DNA of 64,000 bases from TMP-7 sp038212445 (GTDB lineage: Bacteria > Acidobacteriota > Terriglobia > Bryobacterales > Bryobacteraceae): positions 310,001 through 374,000 of the forward strand of contig JBBQUM010000002.1 of NCBI GenBank assembly GCA_038212445.1, in the 5' to 3' direction. Numbering within the stretch: position 1 is the first letter of the stretch; the number at the start of each line of letters is the position of its first letter. This document shows positions 34,596 to 44,652 of the stretch, one piece after another. Below the pieces are notes generated by a model. The model searched no databases. It was given only the letters and a program-made list of their open reading frames with translations, and had not been told where the DNA came from. The position numbers and the translations under genes were made by a program.

Positions 34596-34988
34596 ATGAT
34601 CGACCAGCCGGTCTCCGCGCCCATCCCCGTCCACGAGTTCTGCGACGAATCGGCGGCGGCGGTCACCACCTTAAAGAAAGGCGAGACCGTCAAAGTCATT
34701 TCCTCCCTGGCCGGAGGAACCCAAACCTGCTTCAAAGTCCGCCTCACCCGGGACGGTTCCACCATTGAAGGCTACGTAATTGGTCCGGTTCTGGCAGAGA
34801 TAGAAGCCTACCAGAAGGCTCGTCAAACCGATCTTCGAGCTGGCCGCTTCGTCCAACCGGCTCCGGCACGCATCGAACCGGCTAAAGAACCGGCCAAGGA
34901 CCCAGAGGCTGCGGCGAAACCCGAGGCCGCCCCGCCACCGAAGCCCCAGAAGCCTGTACCGACGGTGCCAACTTCTAAGGTCGGATAG
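34596..34988 (+). CDS. Small SH3-like protein with Pro/Ala/Lys-rich tail
   Basis: 130 residues. Residues about 1-70 could form a small beta-barrel of bacterial SH3 type (VHEFCDESAAAVTTLKKGETVKVI, FKVRLTRDGSTIEGYVI). Residues about 85-130 are a Pro/Ala/Lys/Glu repeat (KEPAKDPEAAAKPEAAPP) likely to be disordered. No signal peptide is seen. Its 3' end overlaps the convergent epimerase gene by 14 bases. Not assigned to a family. Confidence 0.6.
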   Translation: MIDQPVSAPIPVHEFCDESAAAVTTLKKGETVKVISSLAGGTQTCFKVRLTRDGSTIEGYVIGPVLAEIEAYQKARQTDLRAGRFVQPAPARIEPAKEPAKDPEAAAKPEAAPPPKPQKPVPTVPTSKVG

Positions 34989-35937
34989 CTTCGGCGGTGG
35001 CTGCCGCACTCACCAGCGGACGAAAATACTCGACTGTCCTCTGTAGGCCCTCGTCCAGGGTTACCATCGGTTCCCATCCCAACAACTGCCTGGCTTTCGT
35101 TATGTCCGGCTGGCGCTGTCGCGGATCATCCTGCGGCAGCGGCTGATAGGTTAGCGACGTCTTGACGCCAACCAGCTTTTGAATATGCTCGGCGAAATCC
35201 CGGATCCGCCACTCAATCGGATTGCCGAGGTTCACCGGGTATCGCTCGTCGCTCACCATCAACCGGCAGAGTCCCTCCACTAAGTCGCTTATATAACAGA
35301 AACTCCGGGTCTGCAGGCCCTCGCCGAATACGGTCAGCGGTTCGCCACGCAGAGCCTGGTCGACGAATGCGGGTACGACACGGCCGTCATTCAGCGCCAT
35401 CCTCGGACCATATGTATTAAAGATACGCGCGATGTTGGTGCGCACTCCATGGGTCCGGTGGAAAGCCATCGTCATGGCCTCGGCGAACCGCTTACTCTCG
35501 TCATAGCAGGATCGCGGCCCAACGGGATTCACATTTCCCCAATAGGTCTCTACCTGCGGGTGGACAGCGGGGTCGCCGTAGCATTCTGAGGTGGAAGTCA
35601 ACAGGAACCGTGCAGAATCCCTACGGGCAATCTCCAACAAATTGCGCGTTGCAGTCGACCCGGACTCCAGAGTTTCGATAGGATGCTTCAGATAATCGAC
35701 CGGACTGGCGAGCGACGCCAGGTGCAAGACGCCATCAAAGGGACCCGTCACATCGATCGGCCGGCACACGTCCGCTTCAACGAACTCGAAGGCGGCATTT
35801 CCTTTCAAGTGCGCCAGGTTGCGAGCTTGGCCGGTAATGAAGTTGTCGATCCCGACCACGCGGTGATTGTCCGCCAAAAGCCGGTCTGTTAGGTGAGAAC
35901 CGATAAAACCGGCCGCACCTGACATCAAGAAGCGCAT
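34975..35937 (-). CDS. NAD-dependent nucleotide-sugar epimerase/decarboxylase (UXS-like)
   Basis: 320 residues of the extended SDR family. GAAGFIGSHLTDRLL binds NAD at the N-terminus, DNFITG follows, LASLASPVDYLKHPIETLESG is the pattern of UDP-glucuronate decarboxylase, TSECYGDP lies near the active site, and YDESKRFAEAM holds the catalytic Tyr/Lys. The best fit is UDP-glucuronate decarboxylase giving UDP-xylose; dTDP-glucose 4,6-dehydratase and epimerases are less likely. It is cytosolic and would supply activated sugar, perhaps for envelope or carotenoid glycosides. It is transcribed toward the carotenoid operon. Confidence 0.86.
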   Translation of the reverse strand: MRFLMSGAAGFIGSHLTDRLLADNHRVVGIDNFITGQARNLAHLKGNAAFEFVEADVCRPIDVTGPFDGVLHLASLASPVDYLKHPIETLESGSTATRNLLEIARRDSARFLLTSTSECYGDPAVHPQVETYWGNVNPVGPRSCYDESKRFAEAMTMAFHRTHGVRTNIARIFNTYGPRMALNDGRVVPAFVDQALRGEPLTVFGEGLQTRSFCYISDLVEGLCRLMVSDERYPVNLGNPIEWRIRDFAEHIQKLVGVKTSLTYQPLPQDDPRQRQPDITKARQLLGWEPMVTLDEGLQRTVEYFRPLVSAAATAEAIRP

Positions 35938-35957
35938 CGGACCTCCGTTTTTGCAGT

Positions 35958-36009
35958 GTTACTCATCAGTGCCGTCGCAGAACTATACACCCGAGCTAAC
36001 TGATGTAAC
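35958..36009. promoter_or_regulatory. Long-range imperfect inverted repeat upstream of the redox cluster
   Basis: GTTAC-TC-ATCAGT (35958-35970) is the inverse of ACTGATGTAAC (35999-36009) apart from a 2-base bulge, with 28 bases between. It lies in the 223-base gap between the divergent epimerase gene and the redox cluster, where promoters of both are expected. Confidence 0.4.
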
Positions 36010-36016
36010 CAGAGGG

Positions 36017-36036
36017 GTTGCGATGGTTACCGCAAC
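36017..36036. promoter_or_regulatory. Hairpin upstream of the redox cluster
   Basis: GTTGCG (36017-36022) and CGCAAC (36031-36036) are perfect complements around an 8-base loop. It stands just left of the odd palindrome at 36044, so the gap contains three separate dyads. Confidence 0.4.
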
Positions 36037-36043
36037 AAGCCGT

Positions 36044-36058
36044 GTTGAGGACCTCAAC
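36044..36058. promoter_or_regulatory. Perfect 15-base palindrome (probable operator)
   Basis: GTTGAGG-A-CCTCAAC has seven perfectly inverted bases on each side of one central base. Such an odd, tight dyad looks like a protein-binding site rather than an RNA hairpin. It is about 100 bases ahead of the GcvH-like gene, within range of an activator such as the NtrC-type regulator encoded in the cluster, although sites for such activators are usually longer. Confidence 0.45.
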
Positions 36059-36160
36059 GGTCAACGCTTCGCCGATCAACCCAATAACGAGTGTAACTAA
36101 CAACTTACGCGATGGCGCTCCAAATGCCCTTAAGGAATGTGGAAAGGCAAGGCAAATAAA

Positions 36161-36751
36161 ATGACCGTAATCCTAGTTCTCGGCACATTCCTGGCATTCA
36201 TTCTCATCGATCTGTTCCTGAATCGAAAGCAGCAGACCGTAGCGACAACCCAAGAGGCGGCTCCGGCAGGGCCGCAACTTCTGAGTTCAGCCATTATCGA
36301 CGGCATCGCGGTTCCTGATCAACTCCGATATCATCCAGGCCACACCTGGCTTACTGTAGAGCGGGCGAAATTCGTGCGCGTCGGCGCCGATGGTCTGGCC
36401 GCAAAGCACTTCGGCGTGATTGACAACATCGAAATCCCTCAGCCCGGCCGTTGGGTCCGTCAGGGTCAGAAGGCGTTTACGCTCATCAGCGGCACCGAGC
36501 GCTTCGAACTCGTATCGCCGGCTGAAGGCGAAGTCACCGAGATCAACCCCGAAGTGATGCGCGATCCCTCACTACTGTTGAAAGATCCCTACGGCAAGGG
36601 CTGGCTGGTAAAAGTCAACATGCCGGATCCCGAACTCGTTGAGCGCAACCTGCTCCCACGGTCGATCGTTCGCACTTGGATGCGTGAAGAGATTCGTGAA
36701 TGGCGCGCCTCCCGCCCGGTAGCAAACGTCATTGCCGTCAACGAACGTTAG
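36161..36751 (+). CDS. Membrane-anchored GcvH-like protein lacking the lipoyl lysine
   Basis: 196 residues from the ATG at 36161, which has AAGG at a proper distance; ATG 36137 is an alternative. The N-terminus is a membrane helix (MTVILVLGTFLAFILIDLFL). Residues about 50-165 follow the glycine-cleavage H-protein fold: YHPGHTWLTVERAKFVRVGADGLAAKHFGVIDNIEIPQPG, then SPAEGEVTEINPEVMRDPSLLLKDPYGKGWLVKV. In true H-proteins ESVKA carries lipoate; here the aligned stretch reads ISGTERFELVSP, with no lysine. It cannot be lipoylated at that site. It starts the redox cluster and may be a structural or sensory partner. Confidence 0.83.
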   Translation: MTVILVLGTFLAFILIDLFLNRKQQTVATTQEAAPAGPQLLSSAIIDGIAVPDQLRYHPGHTWLTVERAKFVRVGADGLAAKHFGVIDNIEIPQPGRWVRQGQKAFTLISGTERFELVSPAEGEVTEINPEVMRDPSLLLKDPYGKGWLVKVNMPDPELVERNLLPRSIVRTWMREEIREWRASRPVANVIAVNER

Positions 36752-36820
36752 TACTGCCGTTGATTTTACTGGTGAAATTCTCAACAGTCGGATATACTAG
36801 CAAGAGAAAAGGATCTTATT

Positions 36821-37591
36821 ATGTCCTTTGCAATCCTTTATGACAGCACGATGTGCGTCGGTTGCAAGGCCTGTGAAGAAGGCTGCACCAAAAAATGGGG
36901 GATGCCTTACAACGATAAGGTAGCCGCTGAAGAGTACATCTCGGCACACAAGTTGACGGCCATTGAAACCCACGGCGAGCGTTATAGCCGCCGCCTCTGC
37001 ATGCACTGCGAGGATCCGACGTGCGCGTCGGTTTGCCCGGTGAAGGCCCTCCAGAAGTCGCCGCTCGGTCCGGTGACTTATGACGAGACCCGGTGCATGG
37101 GCTGCCGCTACTGCATGCAGGCCTGTCCTTTTGGAGTACCGACTTACGAGTGGACCAGCCGGACGCCCCGTGTCCGCAAGTGCAACATGTGTATCGAGCG
37201 CCAAACAAAGGGACTTGCCACTGCCTGTACCGAAGCCTGCCCCACCGGCGCAACTTCCTGCGGCCAGCGCGAGGATTTGATTGCCGAGGCGAGGCGCAGG
37301 ATCTCGGCGAAACCGGGCGAATATTACGACCGGATCTACGGCATCCGTGAAGTAGGCGGGACCTCGGTGCTGTATCTGTCAGCCGTGCCTTTCGAGCAGA
37401 TTGGATTACGCACGAACCTGCCGCTTGAACCGCTTCCGGCCCTCACCTGGCGTGCCCTGCGATTTGTCCCGGATGTGGGCAGCGTTGGCGCCACCATGCT
37501 GGGCGGCATCTGGTGGCTCACACACCGGCGCGAAGCCGTTGCCAAGGAAGAAGCCGTAGTGAAAGCTCCGAAGAAGGAGGCCGGCCGGTGA
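36821..37591 (+). CDS. Four-cluster [4Fe-4S] ferredoxin protein (HybA/NrfC-like), cytoplasm-facing
   Basis: 256 residues with AAAAGGA upstream. Four cysteine groups bind [4Fe-4S] clusters: CVGCKACEEGC near residue 12, CMHCEDPTCASVCP near 60, CMGCRYCMQACP near 95 and CNMCIERQ with CTEACP near 128. A C-terminal membrane helix near residue 225 (GSVGATMLGGIWW) is followed by a Lys/Glu tail. Unlike HybA and NrfC, it has no Tat signal, so it should lie on the inner face of the membrane. It transfers electrons between a cytosolic donor or acceptor and the NrfD subunit encoded next. Confidence 0.9.
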   Translation: MSFAILYDSTMCVGCKACEEGCTKKWGMPYNDKVAAEEYISAHKLTAIETHGERYSRRLCMHCEDPTCASVCPVKALQKSPLGPVTYDETRCMGCRYCMQACPFGVPTYEWTSRTPRVRKCNMCIERQTKGLATACTEACPTGATSCGQREDLIAEARRRISAKPGEYYDRIYGIREVGGTSVLYLSAVPFEQIGLRTNLPLEPLPALTWRALRFVPDVGSVGATMLGGIWWLTHRREAVAKEEAVVKAPKKEAGR

Positions 37592-38766
37592 AATTGCCAA
37601 AGATAACGGTCTGGCGCGTCGTATTCGCGCTGCTCATGCTGGCTGGCGTGTACGCCACCTATCTGAGAGTCGTCTACGGACTCGCCGGATCCACGAACCT
37701 CAGCGACAAGTTTCCGTGGGGCATCTGGATCGGTTTCGACATTCTTTGCGGAGTAGGTCTGGCGGCCGGCGGCTTCAGTATCGTCGCCGTGGTGCACATC
37801 TTCAATATCGAGCGATACAAGCCTATCCTGCGGCCCACCATCCTGACGGCTTACCTCGGTTACGTGCTGGTGGTCTTCGGCCTGATGTTCGATCTCGGCC
37901 GGCCCGACCGCATCTGGCATCCGCTGGTGATGTGGAATCCTCATTCGGTGATGTTTGAGGTGGCCTGGTGCATGATGCTGTACAACACCGTGCTGACGCT
38001 CGAATTCTTCCCCGCGGTCTGCGAGAAATTCGGCTGGCACTTTGCCCGCAAATGGCTGACGGCTATCTCAGTGCCGGTTGTCATTTTGGGTGTGATCCTT
38101 TCGACGCTTCACCAATCTTCCCTTGGCAGTTTCTACCTGATCGTCCCAACCAAGCTTTATCCGCTCTGGTATACGCCTTTCCTTCCGGTTTTCTTCTTCC
38201 TGTCAGCCATCTGTGTAGGTATGGCCATGACGATTTTCGAATCGTGGCATTCCAGCCGCGCCTTCCACCGCGAGTTGCACCATTCGCTCATGTCGCACAT
38301 GGGCCGGATTCTTTCCGTCTCTGTGGCCGTCTATCTGGTTCTACGATTCGTCGATATGCGCCATCGGGAGGTGTTCAACCTCTTGCTGATTCCGCGCATG
38401 GAGACTTACATGTTCTGGCTTGAGATCGGCTGTTTCTTTACCGGCATGGTGCTGCTGTCGCAGCGCGCGGTACGCAATCGCCCCACAGCCCTGTACATCT
38501 CGGCGCTGTTTGTAATGTTCGGTTTTGTCGCCAATCGTTTGAACATCAGCATCATCGGCATGGAAGCAGCGGCGGGCGTGCATTACCTGCCCAAGTGGAG
38601 CGAGTTTACCGTGACGCTCTGCATCATCGCGATGGGCTTCCTGATCTTCCGTTTGGCGGCAAAGTATTTGCCCGTGTTTGAGGCAGAGGAGAGTGAGGAC
38701 GTCGTAGTTCAGACAGCGCACGAAGAGGCGGCTGTCGCTGACAACGTCCCGGTATGTTCAGTGTGA
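37588..38766 (+). CDS. NrfD/HybB-type integral membrane quinone-interacting subunit
   Basis: 392 residues from the GTG at 37588, set by AAGGAGG and a GTGA overlap with the previous gene. About ten membrane helices are visible, including FPWGIWIGFDILCGVGLAAGG, the pattern of the NrfD/PsrC family, and FDLGRPDRIWHPLVMWNPHSVMFEVAW with conserved polar residues. The family exchanges electrons with menaquinone or quinone. The short charged C-terminal tail overlaps the kinase start by 13 bases. Pairing with a cytoplasm-facing ferredoxin is less common than the Tat-exported NrfCD design. Confidence 0.92.
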   Translation: MKLPKITVWRVVFALLMLAGVYATYLRVVYGLAGSTNLSDKFPWGIWIGFDILCGVGLAAGGFSIVAVVHIFNIERYKPILRPTILTAYLGYVLVVFGLMFDLGRPDRIWHPLVMWNPHSVMFEVAWCMMLYNTVLTLEFFPAVCEKFGWHFARKWLTAISVPVVILGVILSTLHQSSLGSFYLIVPTKLYPLWYTPFLPVFFFLSAICVGMAMTIFESWHSSRAFHRELHHSLMSHMGRILSVSVAVYLVLRFVDMRHREVFNLLLIPRMETYMFWLEIGCFFTGMVLLSQRAVRNRPTALYISALFVMFGFVANRLNISIIGMEAAAGVHYLPKWSEFTVTLCIIAMGFLIFRLAAKYLPVFEAEESEDVVVQTAHEEAAVADNVPVCSV

Positions 38767-40348
38767 CGAGAATCCTGAGATCGGGCCTGGCCGTTAGATT
38801 GGCCGCCTACCTGGTTGTCTCTACGGGCGCGATCTTTCTTGTCTTTGGCGTGCTGAACCTCCGCATGCATCGTTCGCACACCGAAGCTCTCCTTCGTCAG
38901 GAAGCCGATTCGATCAGCGATCTGATTCAGCGCAGCACGCGCTATCACATGATGCGCAACGATCGCGACGCCATTGAGCGCACGGTAGCCGACATCGGCA
39001 GTGAGCCCGGAATAAACCGCATCCGAATCGCCAACCGGGACGGTTTCATAAAGTACTCGAACAACGCGGCCGAGATCGGGACAAAGATGCCCGAACTTCC
39101 CCGCCCTGCTGTCACCGCCCAGATTGGAAAGACGGCCAACGGTGAACGGGAACTGAATGTAGAACGCCCGATTTTCAACCAGCCCAACTGTGCCAGCGCG
39201 GCTTGCCACGAGCATCCCTCGACACAAAAGATTCTCGGTACCATCGATACTCACCTCTCGCTTGCTTCCATCGATCGCGAACTGGCAACCCAGCAGAATC
39301 AGCTCGCCCGCTTCACCATGCTGGCGCTGCTGCTGATCTCCATCGCGAGCGTCGCCTTCGTTTTCCGCTTCGTTCACCGGCGCGTGAAGGAACTGAAGAC
39401 CGGCACTAAGCGCGTAGCGGGCGGCGACCTGAGCTACCGGTTGCCGGATGAATCGCGCGACGAACTGGGTGAACTGGCCACTTCCTTTAACAAGATGACG
39501 GCCGAGTTGGAAAAGGCTCGGCGAGAACTCATCGAGCGAACTCAGAATTCTCTGATTCAGAGCGAGAAGATGGCATCGCTCGGAAAGCTTGCCGCCACGG
39601 TGGCGCACGAGTTGAACAACCCGCTGTTCGGCGTGCTCACCTATGCGCGCCTGGCGAACAAACAGGTTCGGGCGAGTGACCTTCCACCAGACGACCGTGA
39701 GCGTCTCTGCGACAAGCTCAACGTGATTGAGCGTGAAAGCCGCCGGAGCGGTGACATCGTCCGCAACCTCCTGGCATTTGCCAGGCAGGCGCCTCACGAA
39801 GTTGCCGCCTATAAGCTGAACGTGATCATCGAACGGGCGATTGCCGTGGTTCGTCACAGGCTGTCGCTACAAGGCATCGAACTCGAGCAGTCACTCGATC
39901 CGGCATTGCCGGATTTGATCTGCGACGAGGGCCAGGTGCAACAAGTGGTGCTGGTACTAGTCGTCAATGCGATGGAAGCCATGCCCAACGGCGGCACGAT
40001 GACGATCTCGAGCCTCAGCCGCAATGAACACGTCGTAGTCACCGTTGGAGACACCGGCGCAGGCGTAGCGGCTGAAGCCATGCCGCACATTTTCGAACCG
40101 TTTTTCACAACCAAGGCCGAGACTAACGGCTCAGGCTTGGGTCTGGCGATCGCCCACGGAATCATCGCGCAGCATGGCGGCGAGATCACTGTGGAGTCAG
40201 AGGCCAGAAAGGGCGCCCGCTTCACAATTACTCTTCCCGTCAAAGGCGTAGTGGAGACCAAGGGCGGCGAGCCGGGCCACGCGAGGCCGGCAATTGTCAG
40301 TGATGTGGCGGAAGCCAAGGAAGAGATGTTGAGCGAAAGAGGTCATCT

Positions 40349-40352
<4 letters not shown>
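38754..40352 (+). CDS. Membrane histidine kinase with a CX4CH haem-like sensor motif
   Basis: 532 residues. Two membrane helices (about 17-37 and 184-204) bracket a periplasmic sensor region. Inside it, residues 146-152 read CASAACH, a CX4CH haem-c-like motif, followed by HEHPSTQKILGTIDTHLSL, as in periplasmic haem sensors (there usually CXXCH). A HAMP linker (about 205-258), dimerisation helix with the phosphoacceptor in VAHELNNPL, and a HATPase domain ending GSGLGLAIAHGIIAQHGG complete the kinase. It overlaps the NrfD gene and the following regulator (ATGA), so the pair is co-produced. The likely signal is redox state or a small ligand. Confidence 0.9.
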
Positions 40353-41686
<1,334 letters not shown>

Positions 41687-41740
41687 CGCTTCGCCCAATA
41701 CGCTTTCCGGCGGCCATGTTACGCTGAAACTCCAGGCGTC

Positions 41741-43603
41741 ATGCTGACACTTTCCCCGATCGAAAAAGTGCTGTTTGCAGTACTGATTATCACGTCGGCC
41801 ACCCTATTTCTGCGGCGGCTTCTTCCGGTTCTTCAACGCATCGTCAAGGCGAAACCTGAGCCCGGCTACAGCGTTTCGGACATTGGCCGCCGCACCGGCG
41901 TCTTCATCTGGGAAGTGATGCTTCAGGCGAAGGTAATTCGCCACCGTCCGCTGCCGGGCATTGCCCACGCCTTCGTATTCTGGGGCTTTTGCGCCTTCGG
42001 CCTGGTTACGACAAACCATTTTTTGAGCGGTTTCGGCTGGCCGCTGCTCTCCGACGATAGCGTGTTTGGGCGGCTCTATTTTGGACTCGCGGCCTTCTTC
42101 GGCGTCGCCGTCGCAGTGTCGATCGCCGGCCTTTTCATTCGCCGCTTCATCATCCGTCCCAAATGGCTCGGCGACCATGTCTCGGTTGAATCCGGCTTCA
42201 TCGCATTTCTGATTTTCACCTTGATGGTGACCTACCTGCTGCGCTTCCCGCTAGGCGAGGAGGGCGTGGCCGGCCATCTCAACTGGTGGACTCACACGCT
42301 GGCGCTGCTCATCTTCCTGCCGCTGCTGCCCCACACCAAGCACCTGCACTTGTTGATGAGCCCGATCACGGTCTTCCTCAAGCGCGAGCAGTTCAGCCAG
42401 ATCCCGCCGCTGGTGGGAGACGAGGATTTCGGTCTCGACACGGGGAAGGACCTGACGAACATCACGGCGTTGCAGGCCTATTCGTGCGTTGAGTGCGGAC
42501 GCTGTACTGAGCACTGCCCGGCCAATCTCACAGGAAAGCTACTCAACCCGAAGGAAGTGGCGCTAGGCATTCGCGGATACCTGAATGAATTCGGTCCCGG
42601 GTCGGAGGAGCCGCTGATTGGGAAGCACGAATCGCTCGAGGCGGCGTTCCAATGCACCACCTGCGGCGCGTGCGAGAATCAGTGCCCGGTGGGTGTGCAG
42701 CATCTGCCCATCATCATCGGGCTGCGGCGCGGCGCGGTGAACACCGGCAAGTGGGAAGACGACTACGGTAATAAGCTCTTCCTCAATCTCGAGCGCAACG
42801 GAAATCCTATGGGTTTTTCGTCGTCGGATCGCGACAAGTTTATTCAGAAGCAAGGCTGGCCGATTTACGACGGCACGCAGGAGTACGTGCTGTGGATGGG
42901 CTGTATGGGGTCGTACGATCCGCAGGGGCGCGAGATTGTTTCTTCCTTCGCGCGCGTGATGCAGCACTTGGGCACGTCGTTCGGCGTCCTGAAGAAGGAG
43001 CGCTGTACCGGCGACTCGGCAAGGCGCCTGGGCAACGACCTGGTGTTCCAGCAACTGGCGGAACAGAATCTCGAGAATTTCAAACAGAACAACGTGAAGA
43101 AGATCGTCTCCATCTGTCCGCACTGCGTGAGGACCATGTCGGTGGACTGGAAGGAATTCGGCGAGGCGCCCCCGGTGGAGCATCACAGCGAATTCATGGC
43201 GCGTCATCGCGACCGCTTGCCGTCGGGCGGCGGCAGCGAAAAGATCGTATTCCACGACCCCTGCTATCTGGGGCGATACCGCGGCACCTACGATGAGCCT
43301 CGCGAGGTGGTGGGCCGTTACGGGAATGTGGTGGAGGCCGAGCGTTCGCGCGAACGCAGTTTCTGCTGCGGCGCGGGCGGCGGACTGGCGTTTCTCGGCG
43401 AGGAGTCAGGCAAGCGTGTGAGCGTGGAGCGCGCGGAGCAGTTGGCGTCGACAGGCGCGTCGGTGGTAGGGGCGGCCTGTCCGTTCTGCAACACGATGTT
43501 CCGCGACGCGTTCAGCACGATGGGCGAGGGCGCGCCGAAGCTACTCGACATCGCGCAGATCGCGGCGGCGTCGATTGATGCGAATGCCGCCATTCAAAAG
43601 TAG
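41741..43603 (+). CDS. NarI-like/HdrD-like membrane iron-sulfur protein
   Basis: 620 residues. The N-terminal third is a NarI-type membrane domain with about five helices and possible haem-binding histidines (IAHAFVFWGF, NHFLSGF). Residues about 245-320 bind two [4Fe-4S] clusters (CVECGRCTEHCP, CTTCGACENQCP). The C-terminal part has HdrD/DsrK-like CCG domains: ERCTGDSARRLGND with SICPHCVRT, and HDPCYLGRYRG, SFCCGAGGG, CPFCNTMF. The family couples quinone or haem electron flow to thiol or heterodisulfide chemistry. It follows the regulator by 54 bases and completes the redox cluster. Confidence 0.92.
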   Translation: MLTLSPIEKVLFAVLIITSATLFLRRLLPVLQRIVKAKPEPGYSVSDIGRRTGVFIWEVMLQAKVIRHRPLPGIAHAFVFWGFCAFGLVTTNHFLSGFGWPLLSDDSVFGRLYFGLAAFFGVAVAVSIAGLFIRRFIIRPKWLGDHVSVESGFIAFLIFTLMVTYLLRFPLGEEGVAGHLNWWTHTLALLIFLPLLPHTKHLHLLMSPITVFLKREQFSQIPPLVGDEDFGLDTGKDLTNITALQAYSCVECGRCTEHCPANLTGKLLNPKEVALGIRGYLNEFGPGSEEPLIGKHESLEAAFQCTTCGACENQCPVGVQHLPIIIGLRRGAVNTGKWEDDYGNKLFLNLERNGNPMGFSSSDRDKFIQKQGWPIYDGTQEYVLWMGCMGSYDPQGREIVSSFARVMQHLGTSFGVLKKERCTGDSARRLGNDLVFQQLAEQNLENFKQNNVKKIVSICPHCVRTMSVDWKEFGEAPPVEHHSEFMARHRDRLPSGGGSEKIVFHDPCYLGRYRGTYDEPREVVGRYGNVVEAERSRERSFCCGAGGGLAFLGEESGKRVSVERAEQLASTGASVVGAACPFCNTMFRDAFSTMGEGAPKLLDIAQIAAASIDANAAIQK

Positions 43604-43648
43604 ACGACGAACGCACTACGATGGTAATATCGAAATGTTCCCACCGAG

Positions 43649-43724
<76 letters not shown>

Positions 43725-43731
43725 TCACCTA

Positions 43732-43750
43732 ACCCGAATTCTCCTCGGGT
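43732..43750 (+). terminator. Hairpin directly after tRNA-Lys
   Basis: ACCCGA (43732-43737) and TCGGGT (43745-43750) form a perfect 6-bp stem with a 7-base loop, 8 bases after the tRNA. No T-run follows, so termination may be weak. Confidence 0.45.
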
Positions 43751-43916
43751 CGGCGGAATCATTCGACCCCAACAAGACCTTCTTTCCCTCCTCGATCCGA
43801 CGTCCTACACTACCTCCATAGCTTCCGCTGGGCTTGGCGGCGGATCCCAGTTAGGGGATTGTCCGACTTATCGAGTGACGCGAATGCGTCCCGGTTTTGA
43901 CCTTCGCCGCGTAACC

Positions 43917-44205
43917 TTAAGCGACGAGGATCCCGCCGATATGCGGCATTAAGCCTCTCCGGTTGACCTTTGCCTTAACCCATGCGCCAACGCTGTCCTC
44001 AGCGGATATCCTCGGAGGTCCCGATGGGAACTTCCCTGCGCGCGAACTTCGCGAGCAAATGCGAGTAGGCGGAGCGGTCGATGGTAGCTGACCAGCGAAA
44101 CTGATCTCCGTATCGAATGACCACGCCTGTAACGACCGGCCCATCGTAACAGAAGGTTTGCCCTCTTCCGCACCAGGTCAGAAGCGATTTGCATGGCTCA
44201 CACAT
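43917..44205 (-). pseudogene. Frameshifted small gene, product unknown
   Basis: From an ATG at 44205 a short protein reads MCEPCKSLLTWCGRGQTFCYDGPVVTGV, then SHLLAKFARREVPIGTSEDI and a stop near 44000. The frame shifted by one base continues plausibly from there (SAEDSVGAWVKAKVNRRGLMPHIGGILVA) to 43917. Joined, they form a protein of about 95 residues with four N-terminal cysteines that could bind metal. The break is at 43995-44010. It may be a real decay, a sequencing error or programmed shifting. Confidence 0.45.
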
Positions 44206-44652
44206 CGCGTGATAATCATACAATTCTGAGAGGACTTTGCGAAAGCGTCTCTGCTAGCGGCAGCTTCGCAATGGTTCCACCATATAAAGACTGCTTCGAT
44301 ACGGGCCGAGAATCTGTTTATGACATGTTGTCGCCGCGGACGGATGGCCCTCCGAAATTAATCTCGACTCGAACGCCCAAGGCAAACCTCTTCCAGCCGA
44401 GATTCCTGATGGAGCGCAGCGCCGCTCATTACCGCGCCGCACGCATCGTCGTTCGAGAGCGCGATGTACATCAAATCATTTTGAAGCCCGGCCACCCCGG
44501 CAATCGTTTATCGCCGGCGTTTCTTCGAACTCGAGTGGCGGAGGGTTGACCAGTGCATGTGTTGCGTCCTCTCAGAATTCCCTTCGCAAAAAAGAGGTAG
44601 CTAGCGCTCGAGGCTCGTTCGCCCTCGCGCTGGAACGAGCGGCCCCAACGAC
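44206..44652. other. Gene-poor stretch downstream of tRNA-Lys
   Basis: About 450 bases without a convincing gene. Open frames on both strands exist but have no ribosome site, no recognisable family and unusual composition. The stretch ends in a strong hairpin (44614-44641) that probably terminates the minus-strand gene at 44653. Confidence 0.4.
44614..44641 (-). terminator. Probable terminator of the 44653 gene
   Basis: GCTCGTTC (44614-44621) and GAACGAGC (44634-44641) form a perfect 8-bp stem with a 12-base loop, just past the minus-strand stop at 44653. Read leftwards a run of six A/T bases appears further on (TTTTTT about 20 bases downstream). Confidence 0.5.

Noticed and set aside
44193..44549. 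A 118-codon plus-strand frame in the gene-poor stretch
   Set aside because: No ribosome site, no recognisable family, odd composition, and it overlaps the better-supported minus-strand remnant only at its start; most likely chance.
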